Part shown: in pieces, positions 24,962 through 37,128 of the stretch
How the letters are laid out: each line of letters starts with the position of its first letter
Numbering within the stretch: position 1 is the stretch's first letter
Source: Dasypus novemcinctus
Taxonomy: Eukaryota; Chordata; Mammalia; Cingulata; Dasypodidae
DNA: 64,000 nt
Assembly: GCF_030445035.2 (NCBI RefSeq)
Contig: NC_080702.1
Location: 12,098,029 to 12,162,028 of the forward strand
Direction: 5' to 3'
Notes under the pieces: model-generated
Seen by the model: the letters and a program-made list of their open reading frames with translations, nothing else
Databases searched by the model: none
Told to the model about the DNA's origin: nothing
Position numbers and translations under genes: made by a program

Positions 24962-26516
24962 AATAAGTAAACCAAGCTGTCTCTGAAAGCTAGAGATTGA
25001 ATGATAGGCTTAAAGGAAGTTGGGGGGTAGTGGAGGGTTGTGAGCTAAAACTTACATGTGTGAAATCTATGCTAACCTGGAGGTAAGTATTTGTACTGTG
25101 AAGGGATAAAATGGGGACATATGGGTACCTTTGGGTAGGACTTTGAGGGCTTGAGGGGGACTAGGGATGGGAGGATGAGTCAGATGGCCCAAGAAATTGT
25201 GGGAGGGTGGGGGGAGCATTTGAACATAGGAGATTGTCAGGTATGTGGTTGAAACTACAATGTTGAAAAACTCTTTAGAAAATATGATAAGGAAGGTAAC
25301 CTGTTTAAGATGCTTAATGGGGGGCATCTGATACAGGCCAGGCTTCTAGAGAGTGTGTGAGTGCTCATTTTGTCATAGTGCATTATATCATTGGGTGGAG
25401 ACCCATACAATGAAAATGAAGGTATACCCACATCCTCGGAGGACTGATGTTCTCAAACAGAAGGAATTGTATCTCTCAAGACAATTGTTGGCTCCCAATG
25501 GGTTAGGGCAGTCGATTATGTGAAGCCCTCAACATTGTTGTGAGTATCTCTGAATATGGTCCTTCAAGTAATTAAGATTGACTTTGATGGCAGGCCCTGA
25601 GGGAAGGGGAAAAGAGGTGTTGAACAGATGGAATCAGTGTAACTGTGGGGCAATAGAAGTGTTCCAAAAGATCATGCAATGATGGAATAGGACATGTTAA
25701 ATTATACCAAAAATGTATAAAAGTCTATAGGCTAAAATGTAAGCCATAAGGTAAAACATAAGATAACTAAAAATTTAGAAAATTGTGTAGTCTAAAATAT
25801 AATGTATACCCAAATTGAACCATGCTTGAAAGCTATTGTTACAATATCTGTACATCAGTTGCAGCAAATGAATTATGAACATGTGAAAAGATTATTGCTG
25901 GGGAAAAGGCAAAGTGTTTGCTGTTTGATATGTGGGAGTAAAGTATATTGTATGTGTGAACTACTGTGATCTAAAACTTTTGTAAATACAAACTTAATGA
26001 TTAGAAAGAAAAGAGAGAAATGATATAGACACTGAGGAAGAAATGGAAGAAATTGCAATGCCACTGCACATACAGAGCAACAACTATTGCAGTGATGAAA
26101 GGCAAAATATCAAAAACAAAGCTTTTTCATTTTTCTCATTTTTGATACTCCAATTTATTTTTACTTCATTTAATTTTTCTAAATTAGTATGTGTTCTATA
26201 TCTAACCTTTAAACCCATTGCAATATGCCTTTTTACTATTAATGGAACCTGGTAATATATTAGGCTTCATTTTTAAAGACGTTTTAGACCACAGAGAGTT
26301 TCAACTATGGCTGGGGAGGAACACTGGTGTGGGGTATTATTGACAGGAGGCACATGGTTGGGAGGGAGTTCTCTAAGGCATGTATCTAGGGTACAAAAAA
26401 TTTTTGGATATTTTCATAATGGTTACAGTTAAAAATGACAACTAAGGGAGTGTTGAATTTCTAGCCAGGGGAGCTCTGTCACATTCCCCGATGTAACAGC
26501 AATAATCTCCCAAGTG

Positions 26517-28906
26517 GACGGGCTCCTGGGGAATGTCTGAATGCTCATTTTGCCAGAGTGGGTGATACCATTGGGTAGAGACCCAAGTAGTGAGAGTGGG
26601 GGTGGACCCACATCCTGGGGAGGACTAATGCCATCAAATAGAGGGAACTGTATCTCTCGAGAGAAAGGGTGGCTCCCAGGGCATTGGGGCAGCTGAGCAA
26701 TTTAGGACCTGAACACTGTTGCAAGTATCTCTGGACATGGCTCCTCGGGAAACGGAGGTTGGCTGTCACTGTGGGCACCAAGGGGATGGGAAAATGGATG
26801 TTAAATGTGTGAAACCAACGTAAATGTGGGGTAAGAGAGGAGTTTCGTGAGAATACACAAGGATGGATATAAAATATGTAATATTACATCATAAACATAT
26901 AGGGGACGACAGAATGACAATGTAAACCATAATGTAAAACATAGGATAACTAAAAATGTTAGAAAACTGCGTGTCCTAAAGTATGCACCACAATGTAAGT
27001 ACAGATGTCACCTGGTTTGAAAGCTATTGTCTCAGACTATGTTCATCACTTTAAGTAAATATGTTGTGAATAGGTTGTAAGAGTATCGCTGTGGAAGGGA
27101 AAAGGTTTTGTGGTGGATGTGTGGGAGTGCTGTATATTGCATACATGAATTGCTGTGATCTAGGGCTCTTGTGAAGAGAAGTTCAATAATTAGGGGGGAA
27201 AAAAAAGGAAAAGAAAAAGATAGGATGTAGAATTTTTCCAAGTCAACACATATTCTATATCTAACCTTTAAAACCCATTGCTATATTCCATTTTGCTAGT
27301 AAGAGATCCTGACATGATATTGGGGCTTCAATATTCAGGAAGTTCTGGATCCCAGAGTAGTCCAACAATGGCAGTGGAGAAATACTGGTATGGGATACTA
27401 TTGACAGGGGATATATGGCTGACAGGGAGCTATACAGGGCATATGTCCAGGGTGCATGGTAATGTTTGGATATACTCATAGTGGCAACAATTAAAAACTA
27501 AAGCTGGGGGGTACTGGGTCCCTGGCGGGGGGTGCTCTGCCGTGGTCCCTAGGGGAGCAGCGGCAGTCCTCCAAGTGCAGCGGCAAGGACCGAGAAGGAA
27601 TGAAGGTCCAACAGTAAGCCCCTGATACTAATGACTATGCTTGTGAGCCTATGCCTGTGCCTGGGAATTTCCTCCTGACAGCCTTCATGTTACTCAAATG
27701 TGGCCAGTCTCGAAGCCTAACTCAGCATCTAAAAGCAATGCCTTCCCCCCAGCATGGGACATGACACCCGGGGATGAGCCTCCCTGGCACCGAGGGATCA
27801 CTATCAACTAACAACTGATAATGCAACTGGAAAATGACCTTGAATTGAAGGTTTGATGCGGATCAGTAGAATATCCCTGTCTACATAGAATAATATGACT
27901 TTAAAATGCTGTTTGATCTAATGTAAGGGGGAAATAGAAAGGAGAAATGAGTTTATATGGCTATGAGTCTCTAAAAAAAAAAGAGTCTGGAGGCTGTCAG
28001 AAGGATTTCCCTTATGCACAACTGAGCAGAGTCTAAGAGACAGATAAAGTAGATACAATCCCCAGGTATTGGTTTCTTTGAGGGCTAAAGGGACCCACGG
28101 GTTCTAAGGTCATGGCAGATAGGGTTCACTGCTATGTCAGATGGCCCTTCTATGGAGCTGGTGTTTCTGCGTGATGAAACTGGACCCAGAGGGGATCTCT
28201 TTTCATAAGACTATCATGCTACTTTACTGGAATTGTAGTTGGTATTGGGGTTTAAGATATATTTAGGGGATTGAATCTTTTTACTGACAATATGATAGCC
28301 AGGCCCTGAGCCTCAACAGACTCCAGCTCCTACAATCTGAATTATTGGACTCACCTCACTCAGCTAAGATGGAGTTGAAGAAGGGCAACCACCACACCAT
28401 GGAGCCTAGAGTGCCTACAACTGAAAGCAGGAGGATTGCATCCAGTAACCATGTGGAATCTGAGCCTCCTCTTGACATAGAGGTGCAACGGACACAAACA
28501 ATCCAAGGACCTCAGAGAAAAGGTGGCAATGGAGTGGGAAAAGTGGACATGGTGGCTGATGGGTATGGGGGATGGCAGGAAGAGATGAGATGTGGAGGCG
28601 CCTTTGGGACTTCGAGTTGCCCTGGAAGGTGCTTCAGGGGCAATCACCGGACATTGTAAATCCTCCCAGGGCTCACTGGATGGAATGGGGGAGAGTGTGG
28701 GCAATGATGTGGACCAATGACCATGAGGTGCAGAGATACCTAGAGATGTACTTACCAAATGCAATGGATGTGTCATGGGAGTGAGTGTTGCTGGGGGGGG
28801 AGGGGTGCGGTGGGGGTGGTGGGGTCGAATGGGACCTCATATTTTTTAATGTAATATTTTTACAAAATCAATAAAAAAAAAAAGAAAATGCAAATTGAAA
28901 AAAAAA
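26517..28906 (+). mobile_element. Younger 5'-truncated L1 (L1-E) nested in the L1-B 3' UTR
   Basis: About 2.39 kb, all 3' UTR, matching L1-A 3230-851 in order. It ends with a G-rich tract, an AATAAA signal at about 28869-28874 and a poly(A) run. The target duplication is aatctcccaagtg (26504-26516) against aatcccccaagtg (28907-28919), one mismatch in 13. The L1-B 3' UTR text resumes exactly after it, so the nesting is certain. The open frames at 28345-28784 are shadows. Confidence 0.92.
28788..28834 (+). repeat. G-rich tract at L1 3' end (G-quadruplex-capable)
   Basis: Runs of G8, G4, G5 and G4 separated by 1-6 bases lie just upstream of the polyadenylation signal of L1-E. Counterparts on the opposite strand are C-rich: 920-965 (L1-A), 46709-46750 (L1-D), 60909-60955 (L1-F) and 18126-18170. 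The sequence shows the G runs; quadruplex folding is inferred. Confidence 0.6.
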
Positions 28907-30371
28907 AATCCCCCAAGTGCAATGGCAAAGACCAATAAAGAAGGATGGTACAACAATGAGCCCTTGATACTGATGACTATGCTTATGAGCCTAAGAGCCT
29001 GAAATATGAATTAGGCCTAGAGCTGCAGGGTGCCTAAGGCTTTCCTCTTGAGAGCCTCCATGTTGCTCAAATGTGGCCACTTGCTAAGCCAAACTCAGCA
29101 TGTAAATGCATTACCTTCCCCCCAGTGTGGGATATGATTCCCAGGGATGAGCCTTCCTGGTGCTGAGGGATTACTATCAAGCACCAATTGATGATATAAC
29201 TAGAAAAAGGCCTTGAATAAAATGGTCAACACACACCAGCAGAATATGACAGCCTACATGTAATATCGGGTGTTAAAAACTGCTTTTTGACCTTGAATAA
29301 AACGGACAAATGGAAAGCCAAATGAGTTTATATGGCCATGAGTCTCCAAAAAAGAGTCAGGAAGTCATCAGAGGGGTCATACTTATGTACGCCTCAGCAG
29401 GGTCCCAGAGACAGCCAAAGTAGATACAACCCCAGGTACTGGTGCTTCTGAGGGATATGGAGACACACAGGTTCTATGGTCATGGCAGATGGCTCTGGAG
29501 TTCAGTGCCATGTCAGTTGGCCCTACTTTGGAGTTTGTGTTCCTGAATGTGATGCAATTGGACTCAGAAGTGACCTTTCTACAGATGCCACTTCTGTTAC
29601 TTTTACCAGACCTGTGGTTGGCACTGGGGTGGGTGTATACTCAGGAGATCTGAATCTCTGGACTGTCCCTGTGACAGCCAGGCCCTGAGACTCAGCAGAC
29701 TTGAAACTCCTACCTTCCTCTTTATTGAACTTACCCCAGCCAGCTAACAAGGAGGTGAAGAAGGTCAAACACCACACCAGGGAACCAAGAGTGCCTACAA
29801 CTGCAAGCAGGAGAATTGCATCCATCATCCATGTGGAATCAAAATCCCTTCTTGATATAGAGGTGGAGTGGACATAACCATCCCTGGATCCACAGGATGG
29901 AGTAATAGAGTATGGATTAGTGTGGACTTACTGATAGCTTACTATGGAACTATTGTGAATAGTAATGGAAGAAATTGTAAAATAGATGTGGAGAACGTGG
30001 CTATGGTAGCTGTTGAGGATAGGGAGAGGGAAGAAGAGATATGATATGGGGGCATTTTCAGAACTTGGAGTTGTCCTGGGTGGTATTTCAGGGACAGATT
30101 TGGACATTGTATGTCCTGCCATGGCCCACTGGGTGGACTGGGAAAAGTTTAAGCTACTATGTGAACCATTATCCATGTGGTACAGCAGTGCTCCAAAATG
30201 TATTCATCAAGTGCAATGGATGCCCCACGATTATGAAAGAGTTTCTTGATGTGGGATGAGTGGGATGAGGGGAGTGGAGGTATCTGGGGACCTCATATTT
30301 TTTTAATGTAATATTTAAAAAATAAATAGAGGAATGAAAGAAACAATTAAAAATAATAATAAAGTGAACAT

Positions 30372-30985
30372 CAATGCAATGCAGCAGTGCTCCAAGATGT
30401 ATCCACCAAATGCAATGAATGTACCACAGTGATGAAAGAGGTTGTTGATGTGGAAGAAGAGAGGGATGGGGTGTGGTGTGGTGGATATGGAACCTCTTAA
30501 ACCTTTTTTTTAAAGATTTATTTATTTGTTTCTCTCCCCTCCCCCGCCCTTGTCTGTTCTCTGTGTCTATTTGCTGCGCCTTCTTGTCCGTTTCTGTTGT
30601 TCTCAGCAGCACAGGGATCTGTGTCTCTTTTTGTTGCATCATCTTGTTGTGTCAGTTCTGCCTGTGGGTGGCACCATTCTTAGGCAGGCTGCACTTTGTT
30701 TCACACTGGGCAGCTCTCCGTATGTGGCACACTCCTTGCATGTGGGGCTCCCCTACTCGGGGGTCACCCCTGCATGGAACGGCACTCCTTGTGTGCATCA
30801 GCACTGCGCATGGGTCAGCTCCACACGGGTCAAGGAGGCCCGGGGTTTGAACCGCGGACCTCCCATGTAGTAGACGGACACCCTAACCACTGGACTAAGT
30901 CTGCTTCCCTTAACCTTTTTAATGTAACATTTTTGTGATGTATGTATCTTTTTAAAAAGACAATAAAATAATAACTCTATAGTAG
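30372..30985 (+). mobile_element. Old L1 3' end on + strand, split by a SINE
   Basis: 30372-30507 and 30908-30985 together form the last 200 bases of an old L1 3' UTR: the 'caagatgtatccaccaaatgc' type block, then 'taatgtaacatttttgtgatgtat' and an A-rich tail. The DAS-type SINE 30508-30909 lies between them. It abuts the end of L1-B, so L1-B may have inserted into it. Confidence 0.7.
30508..30909 (-). mobile_element. DAS-type SINE
   Basis: Reverse-strand copy. T-rich tail on the left, GC-rich body, and tRNA-like head at the right end (B box reverse complement gggtttgaacc near 30842-30852). Flanks share cttaaaccttttt (30496-30508) and ccttaaccttttt (30908-30920), an imperfect target duplication. 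The frames at 30473-30938 lie inside the SINE and are not genes. Confidence 0.9.
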
Positions 30986-31029
30986 AATAAAAATAAAAGA
31001 GCATCAAATGCCCCCAGTGCTTCAAATGT

Positions 31030-31215
31030 ATGACTTTCTCCGCTGAGACATTTCTGTGATTTTACTTTAATGATTCATGTGATTACATCAGGCCTGCCAA
31101 GTTTATCCAGAATAAGCTCCCTGTTTTAAGGCCAGATAATTAGCAGCATTAATTATGTCTGCCTAGGCTGCAACATAACACAAACATGGAGATCTGCATA
31201 TGATATTATGAGACA
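31030..31215 (-). mobile_element. MaLR (MLT1-like) LTR fragment, tentative
   Basis: The + strand shows the order 'gtgattacat', 'aataagctccctgttttaaggccag', 'attagcagcattaatta', typical of the reverse complement of MLT1-type LTRs. Short and decayed. The rest of 30986-31560 is AT-rich DNA, including a 31240-31300 TA-rich patch, with nothing recognisable. Confidence 0.4.
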
Positions 31216-31560
31216 ATTGAAATTTTGGTCAAATTTATGTATATAAATTTTATATGCATATTTGTATATAAAATTACATATATATTTGTTGTGTCTACAA
31301 TTTTTATTGTCTTTCATTACATCTTTGAGGGTATTTCACAAGGAAGAAGCAAGTGGAAAACATAATTAAAATTTGCAATGTATTATTTTATTTTCTAATA
31401 ATTAAGCATGTGTTCTACTTTAGAAACACCACATTTAAAATGTTTTTTATTTCATACCAGTCTTGGGAAATTTAAGCAATTCGTAGCATATGCAGAACTT
31501 GGGAAAAGGACAGACTGGCACCTCTTTCCCATATTGAGGGCCAGATATCAGTCAACAGAC

Positions 31561-31749
31561 ATAAGGAGAGCCGCCCAGCGCAAAAGAATGTGCAGCCTGC
31601 CGAGGAATGGCGCCGCCCACACTTCCCGTGCTGCTGACGACAACAGAAGCGGACAAAGAAACAAGACGCAGCAAAAAGACACAGAAAACAGACAACCGGG
31701 GGAGGGGAGGGGAATTAAATAAATAAAAATAAATCTTAAAAAAAAAAAA
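31561..31749 (+). mobile_element. 5'-truncated DAS-type SINE
   Basis: Only the 3' half of the SINE: from 'ggagagccgcccagcg' through the 'gacaacagaagcggac' block to (AAAT)n and poly(A). The tRNA head is missing. Short flanking match aacagac at 31554-31560 and 31750-31756. 31757-32059 holds no gene that I can see. Confidence 0.85.
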
Positions 31750-32247
31750 AACAGACTTTCCTGCCAAGGCAGCTATGGTCACACCTGTACCTGATATCCC
31801 AAGAGCAGAGAGGCTATGGAGATTTGATCCCCCAAAATTCAATGTGCAGTCCTTTACTATATGCTCAGCTTGAAAGGTTTTAAGTATATTTAGTGCAAGA
31901 AAGGTTTTTACCTTATATACTGAAACTAGACTCTATCAATGAATATGTTCTAAGTTGACTGTAAATGTGTGAATCAAAGAATGGTGGAATGATTTAATGA
32001 CTCATCCGCCACTGTAAATTTTATCCCCAACCTTCATGCCTTCTTTCCCTGCATAGTTGTGATTTGTAGGCATTCCTTAAACATCCACCTGCCACCTCAC
32101 CTCCACTCAATTATTCTCAACTTCTTTATTGCTCCCCTGAATCCACCCCATATCCCTTTTGACCTCCATCCCTCCATGGTTCATATTCCAGAATTAGCAC
32201 AACCCTCTGAAATTACATTGTCTCCACAACCTTCCTCCTCTATGCCT

Positions 32248-32574
32248 TGCTGAGACCAGCTCAGCAGTAGGTCTGCACAAAGGGAAGGCAATTCAGAATG
32301 AAGAAATAAAGGACAGAAAGAGAGACACAAGAGAGGAAACAAAGATGGTATCAGGGGGCTTCACCGCTTTTGAAACTGAGAACCTCAACCCTAGTTTCTC
32401 CATTGTATTTACTTGAAAGTTAAGAAGCAACTTGCAAAATCTACAATAAGGTACTGGAACATCTTGACAATAACAAGAAAAAACAAATAGGTAATAAACA
32501 ATAACAGGAGGCAACTCCGACCATCATGTACAACAACAAGAAACAACTAATAGGTAAGCCAGTTTCCCACAACA
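32248..32574 (-). mobile_element. Solo LTR of an endogenous retrovirus, 327 bp
   Basis: Bounded by TG...CA on both strands (TGCTGAGACC at the + left end, CCCACAACA at the right), with a perfect 6-bp target duplication atgcct at 32242-32247 and 32575-32580. Six-base duplications are typical of class II (beta-like) endogenous retroviruses. On the reverse strand the right-hand third has a T/C-rich U5-like stretch (ctctctttctgtc), so - is the likely sense. No internal viral genes remain: this is what recombination between two LTRs leaves. I do not recognise the family. Confidence 0.72.
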
Positions 32575-32953
32575 ATGCCTTCCTTCTCCCCTACCCTAAA
32601 ACAACTCCCCTGTTCCAATGATCTCAGGCTATTTCCTGAGACTTTGGTTTCTGCTGCCCTCAAGCTCAAATCCATGACCATAGGGCATGCTTGGGTCCCA
32701 TATGTCTGCCATCCACACCCCTTCAAAATTATGCCAATACTATGAAGCCTGTTCATTTCTCCGGGGACTTTTAGTTCTATGATGCCAACTAGCTTCCTCA
32801 CATCCATTAATTGCCCTTTGCACATTTTGCATCCCTTTGTCATTGTTGTTCATAACCTTCATCTCCTTTTTCCACCCTCTATCCTTCCCTTGAGAAACTA
32901 AGTATCCTGGTCTTCATACCTCAATAGTTATTCCTCTTCTCCCAATGATGTTC

Positions 32954-33315
32954 CTTTTTTTTTTTTTTTAAAGATTTATTTTTTAATTTTATTTAATTCC
33001 CCTCCCCTCCCCCGGTTGTCTGTTCTCTGTGTCTTTTTGCTGCGTCTTGTTTCTTTGTCCGCTTCTGTTGTCCTCAGCGGCACGGGAAGTGTGGGTGGCG
33101 CCATTCCTCGGCAGGCTGCTCCCTCCTTCGCGCTGGGTGGCTCTCCTTATGGGTGCACTCCTTGTGCGTGGGGCTCCCCTACGTGGGGGACACCCCTGTG
33201 TGGCACGGCACTCCTTGCGCGCATCAGCACTGCGCATGGGCCAGCTCCACACGGGTCAAGAAGGCCCGGGGCTTGAACCTCGGGCCTCCCATGTGGTAAA
33301 CGGATGCCCTAACCA
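32954..33315 (-). mobile_element. DAS-type SINE
   Basis: Reverse-strand copy with a T-rich tail on the left and the tRNA head on the right. Target duplication cccaatgatgttc (32941-32953) against cccaatgatattc (33316-33328), one mismatch. Several CpGs are preserved. Frames at 32989-33448 are SINE shadows. Confidence 0.92.
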
Positions 33316-33574
33316 CCCAATGATATTCTTTAACTCCTCAAAGCTATTAAATCTCTTGTGCCTCTTATTCATACCTGCCTTTTTCTATGCCTTTTATCCT
33401 TCTTTATTTTCTATTTTCCCTGCATTCTTTACCCTCCTGTGCCCCTGAATCTGCACCCATGTATTATTCCTATGTTCCCTATCCCAGTGCACTTTTTATT
33501 ACCCTGCTCTATCACACACATAGGAAAATTCACTCCCCTAAATGCTCCAGCATTCCCAACATGAAACCTTGATC

Positions 33575-33960
33575 TTGGCCACGGTAGTTGCTGAGGGTAG
33601 GAAGAGAGAAGAAGAGATGAGATGTGGGGACATTTTTGGAACTTGAGTTGACCTAAATGATATTGCAGGGACAGATGCTGGACATTATATATCCTGCCAT
33701 AACCCACTGAATGTACTGGGGGAGAGTGTAAACTACAATGTAAACTATAATCCATGCAGTGCGGCTGTGTTCCAAGATGTATTCACCAAATGCAATGAAC
33801 GTGCCACAGTAATGAAAGAGATTGATGTGGGAGGAGTGGGGAATGGGGGTGGGGTATGTGGGATCCTCATATTTTTTAATGTAACATTTTTTGTGACCTA
33901 TGTATCCTTTTTAAAAAGACAATTTAATAAAAATTTAAAAATAGAATGTTAAAATAAAAA
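33575..33960 (+). mobile_element. 5'-truncated old L1 3' end
   Basis: Forward-strand terminal 385 bp of an L1 3' UTR with the 'agatgctggacattatatatcctgcc' type block, the G-rich tract near 33820-33860 and an A-rich tail. It parallels 30010-30310 in L1-B. Confidence 0.8.
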
Positions 33961-35082
33961 AAACTCATTTGTAAATGCGGAACATGGAAAATGAGGCTTT
34001 TGTAGGTGATTGGAGTCTTGGGAAGATCACAAATATGTAATAAGCACCACCTAGGCCTCCAGAGGTCTGAAGATATCACTATTCTTCCATACATGAGCAT
34101 GTTACTTCATTACACATCCACGTGGTGATCGTGAAGGTGTGATTTTATGAAAGTGGGTGTGGCTGCATGAGTTTATGTGAGCGTGCATAATTGAGAGGGT
34201 GTTTTTACATGGTAAGTGTATACATGAGTGCAAGTGTGTGACTGAGATTGTGGGAATGTGGATATGAAGATGTTTATGTGAATAGATGTGATTTGGGATT
34301 ATGAGTGATCATGCATATGTGTGTCTGCATCTGTGTGAAAAGAGCAAATTTGTGTTTGTGCATGTTTGTAAAGTATGGGTTGTCCATAAGTTTACAATTC
34401 CTGACATGTAAAATGGGGCAGAGGGATTGAATAGTGGACAGGATCAAATTGTTTTTTGGTGAAAACAAATGATTGGTTGGTACACTTATATTTTAGGCTT
34501 CTTCATTAATAACAAAAATCAATGAATTCTTATAATTCAAAATTTTGCAAAAAACAATGGCAATTGAGTAAGTAGCATTGACGTATCTGTTAAAAGAATG
34601 GGTAGATCTGTCTTTTAAAAACCTGATCCTGGATGTTTTATTTCTGAGGGATCCTTTTATAAACTTTTCTCTTTTTTCTATCATTGTTCTAATTATTTAT
34701 TTCTAGTGTGGGACAGTATTAGAAAAATGTATTTTCCTAAAAAATTCCATATTGATAGACATTCACTTGTGTAAATCAATCTGGTGATTTCTAATGTAAG
34801 TTATTAGAAGCATGTTTTCTTTTTCTTATAGCTCTTTGAAAATCCTCAGTTATTTTGTCTGATTCCCTATCTGCTCATGTGGCAGGGTGAGATATTAGAG
34901 TCCTGTATGGTGTTATATACGCTTGTTTTGTAAGTTCACAACATTACTATACACTTATTGTTTATGTGCATTTATGTGTGATTGATATACTTGAAAAATT
35001 TTAAAAAATAAAGAAAAGTTTTAAAAAATTAAATGATGTTAACCTAAATAGTATGAAGATTAGGAAAGAACTCACTTTGTGG

Positions 35083-35090
35083 TATAAAAG
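35083..35090 (+). promoter_or_regulatory. Candidate TATA box upstream of V1R
   Basis: TATAAAAG, a strong TATA match, 2.05 kb upstream of the receptor ATG. A start about 30 bp downstream would give an exon ending at the GTAAGT donor-like site at 35468. AT-rich DNA makes chance matches likely, so this is only a candidate. Confidence 0.3.
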
Positions 35091-35467
35091 CTTATAAAGG
35101 AAGCAGAGAATAAAGTGACTTACTGCGTGCTCAGACATGAACGTTTCCTGCTTCTCTTCATGTGTCCCTGTTTGCCTACAGGGATTATGGAAAAGAAAGA
35201 GCCTCGTGCAAACACTCCAATGGTCTCTTTTGAGACCCTGATTAGAAACTTGTAATTGTTTTTGGTAATTAGTGACTGCAAAAATGTTTTTCAGAAATAT
35301 TCTCAGGAACCCACGACTGCACTCTCATGATACAAGTGAAATTATAATTGTTGCATGGGGAGGTGAGGTCACAAAATCACAAAACCCTATTTCAGGATCT
35401 TATTTCCCCTATTTGCAATCATGACCACCTCACTGGGACCAGAGGATTGAGAGTGAGAAGAATTTGG

Positions 35468-37085
35468 GTAAGTATTTTCTAAATCAATGGGAAAGGCAGA
35501 ATCATAAGAGAAGGAGGCCTATCAAGAGTCAGGATAAGTGATACTATTCTAAAAAGGAATTCTTCAGGGTTTGAAACTGCTCCAGAATAAAAAATGCACA
35601 GATGAGAAGAAAAATTCCTGCAGCATGAGCTAAGCTAGGAAAGAAAAGTGTGGGTCCTAGATCCAATACCATTCCCTGGTGTTTCCTAATGTAATTTGGT
35701 TAATTCCTCACTGATGGTAATTGTTAATTTTTAGTCCAAGTGATCAAGAAATCTCTGATTTTTAGGATGTTTAAGGATTGCAATTCTGTAACGAATCTGC
35801 TGTTTAGTCAGTCTACCTAATAGGAATCATATAGAAAATTCTCAGAATTAATATAGGTGTGCATGTAATACATCCATGTTTGTAATAATGAACAGGACAT
35901 ATCAACAGGAATCATCCAATCCTGTGCAGAAATTGTGTATCTGAACCACAGCTGACAAAAAGGAAATGCTTTCTTTAAGTCAGGGGTTATGAACTGCTTC
36001 ATGAAGACAGTAAATGTGTCTTTACTGAAAATATCTGTGGTCTGTTGATTATGGTGAGACTGTTTTGCTCCTTGATGTTAGGAAAGGAATATTTAAGGAT
36101 AACGTAACTTTATTAATAAGTCTTTCAGACAGTGTCTGTCAGGCTCAAATATATCTTTTAATATTTTCTGTTTTAAAAACAGATTATCAAACATAATCTT
36201 ATTATTTTTATTTATACAGTGCAGAAGATTTCACACTTTACAGATGCTATTTTTCATACATCTTATATTTTGATACCTTTCACAGATTTATCTTATTGGT
36301 AACTCAATTTAGAGAGTAATAGATAAATATATGATCCACAATTAGTAAGGATATAGTTCCAACTCCATGATATTTTATCATGCTTTAGTGTTTCAAGTCC
36401 CTTATTTTAGAGCATGACCTAATGTTGTTAAATAAGTCCAGTGAGAGATGTCATTATACTTTTTTTCCTGACATTAAAACAAAGGAATCTTTCTCTTGCC
36501 ATCTTAATTCAGAATTTATCAGGCATTTACTAAATCCATCTTGTCATAGCATAGGTTTATGTAGTAATATGCTACAAAGAGGACATCCACATTTTACTGT
36601 AATCATTAAATCCTTATTCATAATCGATATTGAGCTATGTAATAACTTCAATACTTACTTGGAAAGCTTTAAATAAAATGCCATCAATCTAAAATAAAAT
36701 GATATGTTGTAAGAACAAATATAGAGAGATTATTTGAATAATACAGGTAGGTATCTTCCTTAGTATAGCATGTGTGTTTAAAGCTACCTAGGGTGTAAAT
36801 TTTGCAAATCATTTAACTTCTTTGTGCCTAAATTAACCTCAACTTTATGATTAAAGTTTCAGTGTGTGCATCATGGATTTGCGAAGAAAACAGAAATTAG
36901 TATATGTACAGACTTGATAGTAGAAGTTCATACATAGTAATTTCAATTTATATATTCAATGCTTAGAAATCTCTTAATTAAAGAAAAAACTAATATGTCT
37001 TTAAGTACAATCTAACAGTAAGTGGAGAATTTTGTATTTTGATTGAGATGATAAATGTAGCTCATGATTTATGTTCCCAATGCAG
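35468..37085 (+). other. Candidate 5' UTR intron of the V1R gene
   Basis: Donor-like TTGG/GTAAGT at 35464-35473. Acceptor-like tgttcccaatgcag ends at 37085, 43 bp before the receptor ATG. V1R coding regions sit in one exon and are often preceded by non-coding 5' exons, so this layout is plausible. No transcript evidence is available here. Confidence 0.3.
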
Positions 37086-37128
37086 TATTTTCTGGTTTTG
37101 AGATAATCAGTCACAGATAACTGACAAA

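Larger units (their letters stand above)
18541..30361 (+). mobile_element. Older near-full-length LINE-1 (L1-B), with nested insertions
   Basis: Forward-strand L1: 5' UTR 18541-20298, decayed ORF1, decayed ORF2, 3' UTR 24962-26516 continuing at 28920-30310, and an A-rich end near 30310-30361. Without the SINE (22541-22952) and L1-E (26517-28906 plus one target copy) it is about 9.0 kb, or about 9.5 kb if the internal ORF2 deletion is restored. Possible target duplication: aagagaacat (18531-18540) against aagtgaacat (30362-30371), one mismatch. Its many stops, indels and decayed start codons, and its role as a target, make it older than L1-A or L1-D. Confidence 0.88.
32060..33574 (-). mobile_element. 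Old L1 3' UTR, interrupted by a solo LTR and a SINE
   Basis: The pyrimidine-rich + strand (32060-32247, 32581-32953, 33329-33570) is typical of old L1 3' UTRs read in reverse, comparable with 11016-11290 and 60290-60450. The solo LTR (32248-32574) and SINE (32954-33315) were inserted later. No intact frame. Confidence 0.55.
33961..37128. other. Non-repetitive DNA upstream of the V1R gene
   Basis: AT-rich DNA with a TG-rich patch at 34130-34380. It contains no L1, SINE or LTR that I recognise and no credible coding frame. It would hold the receptor gene's promoter and any non-coding 5' exon (see the TATA box at 35083 and the splice-like sites at 35468 and 37085). Confidence 0.55.

Noticed and set aside
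26504..28919. Tandem duplication of an L1 3' UTR
   Set aside because: The 13-bp flanking duplication and a poly(A) end show a nested insertion instead.
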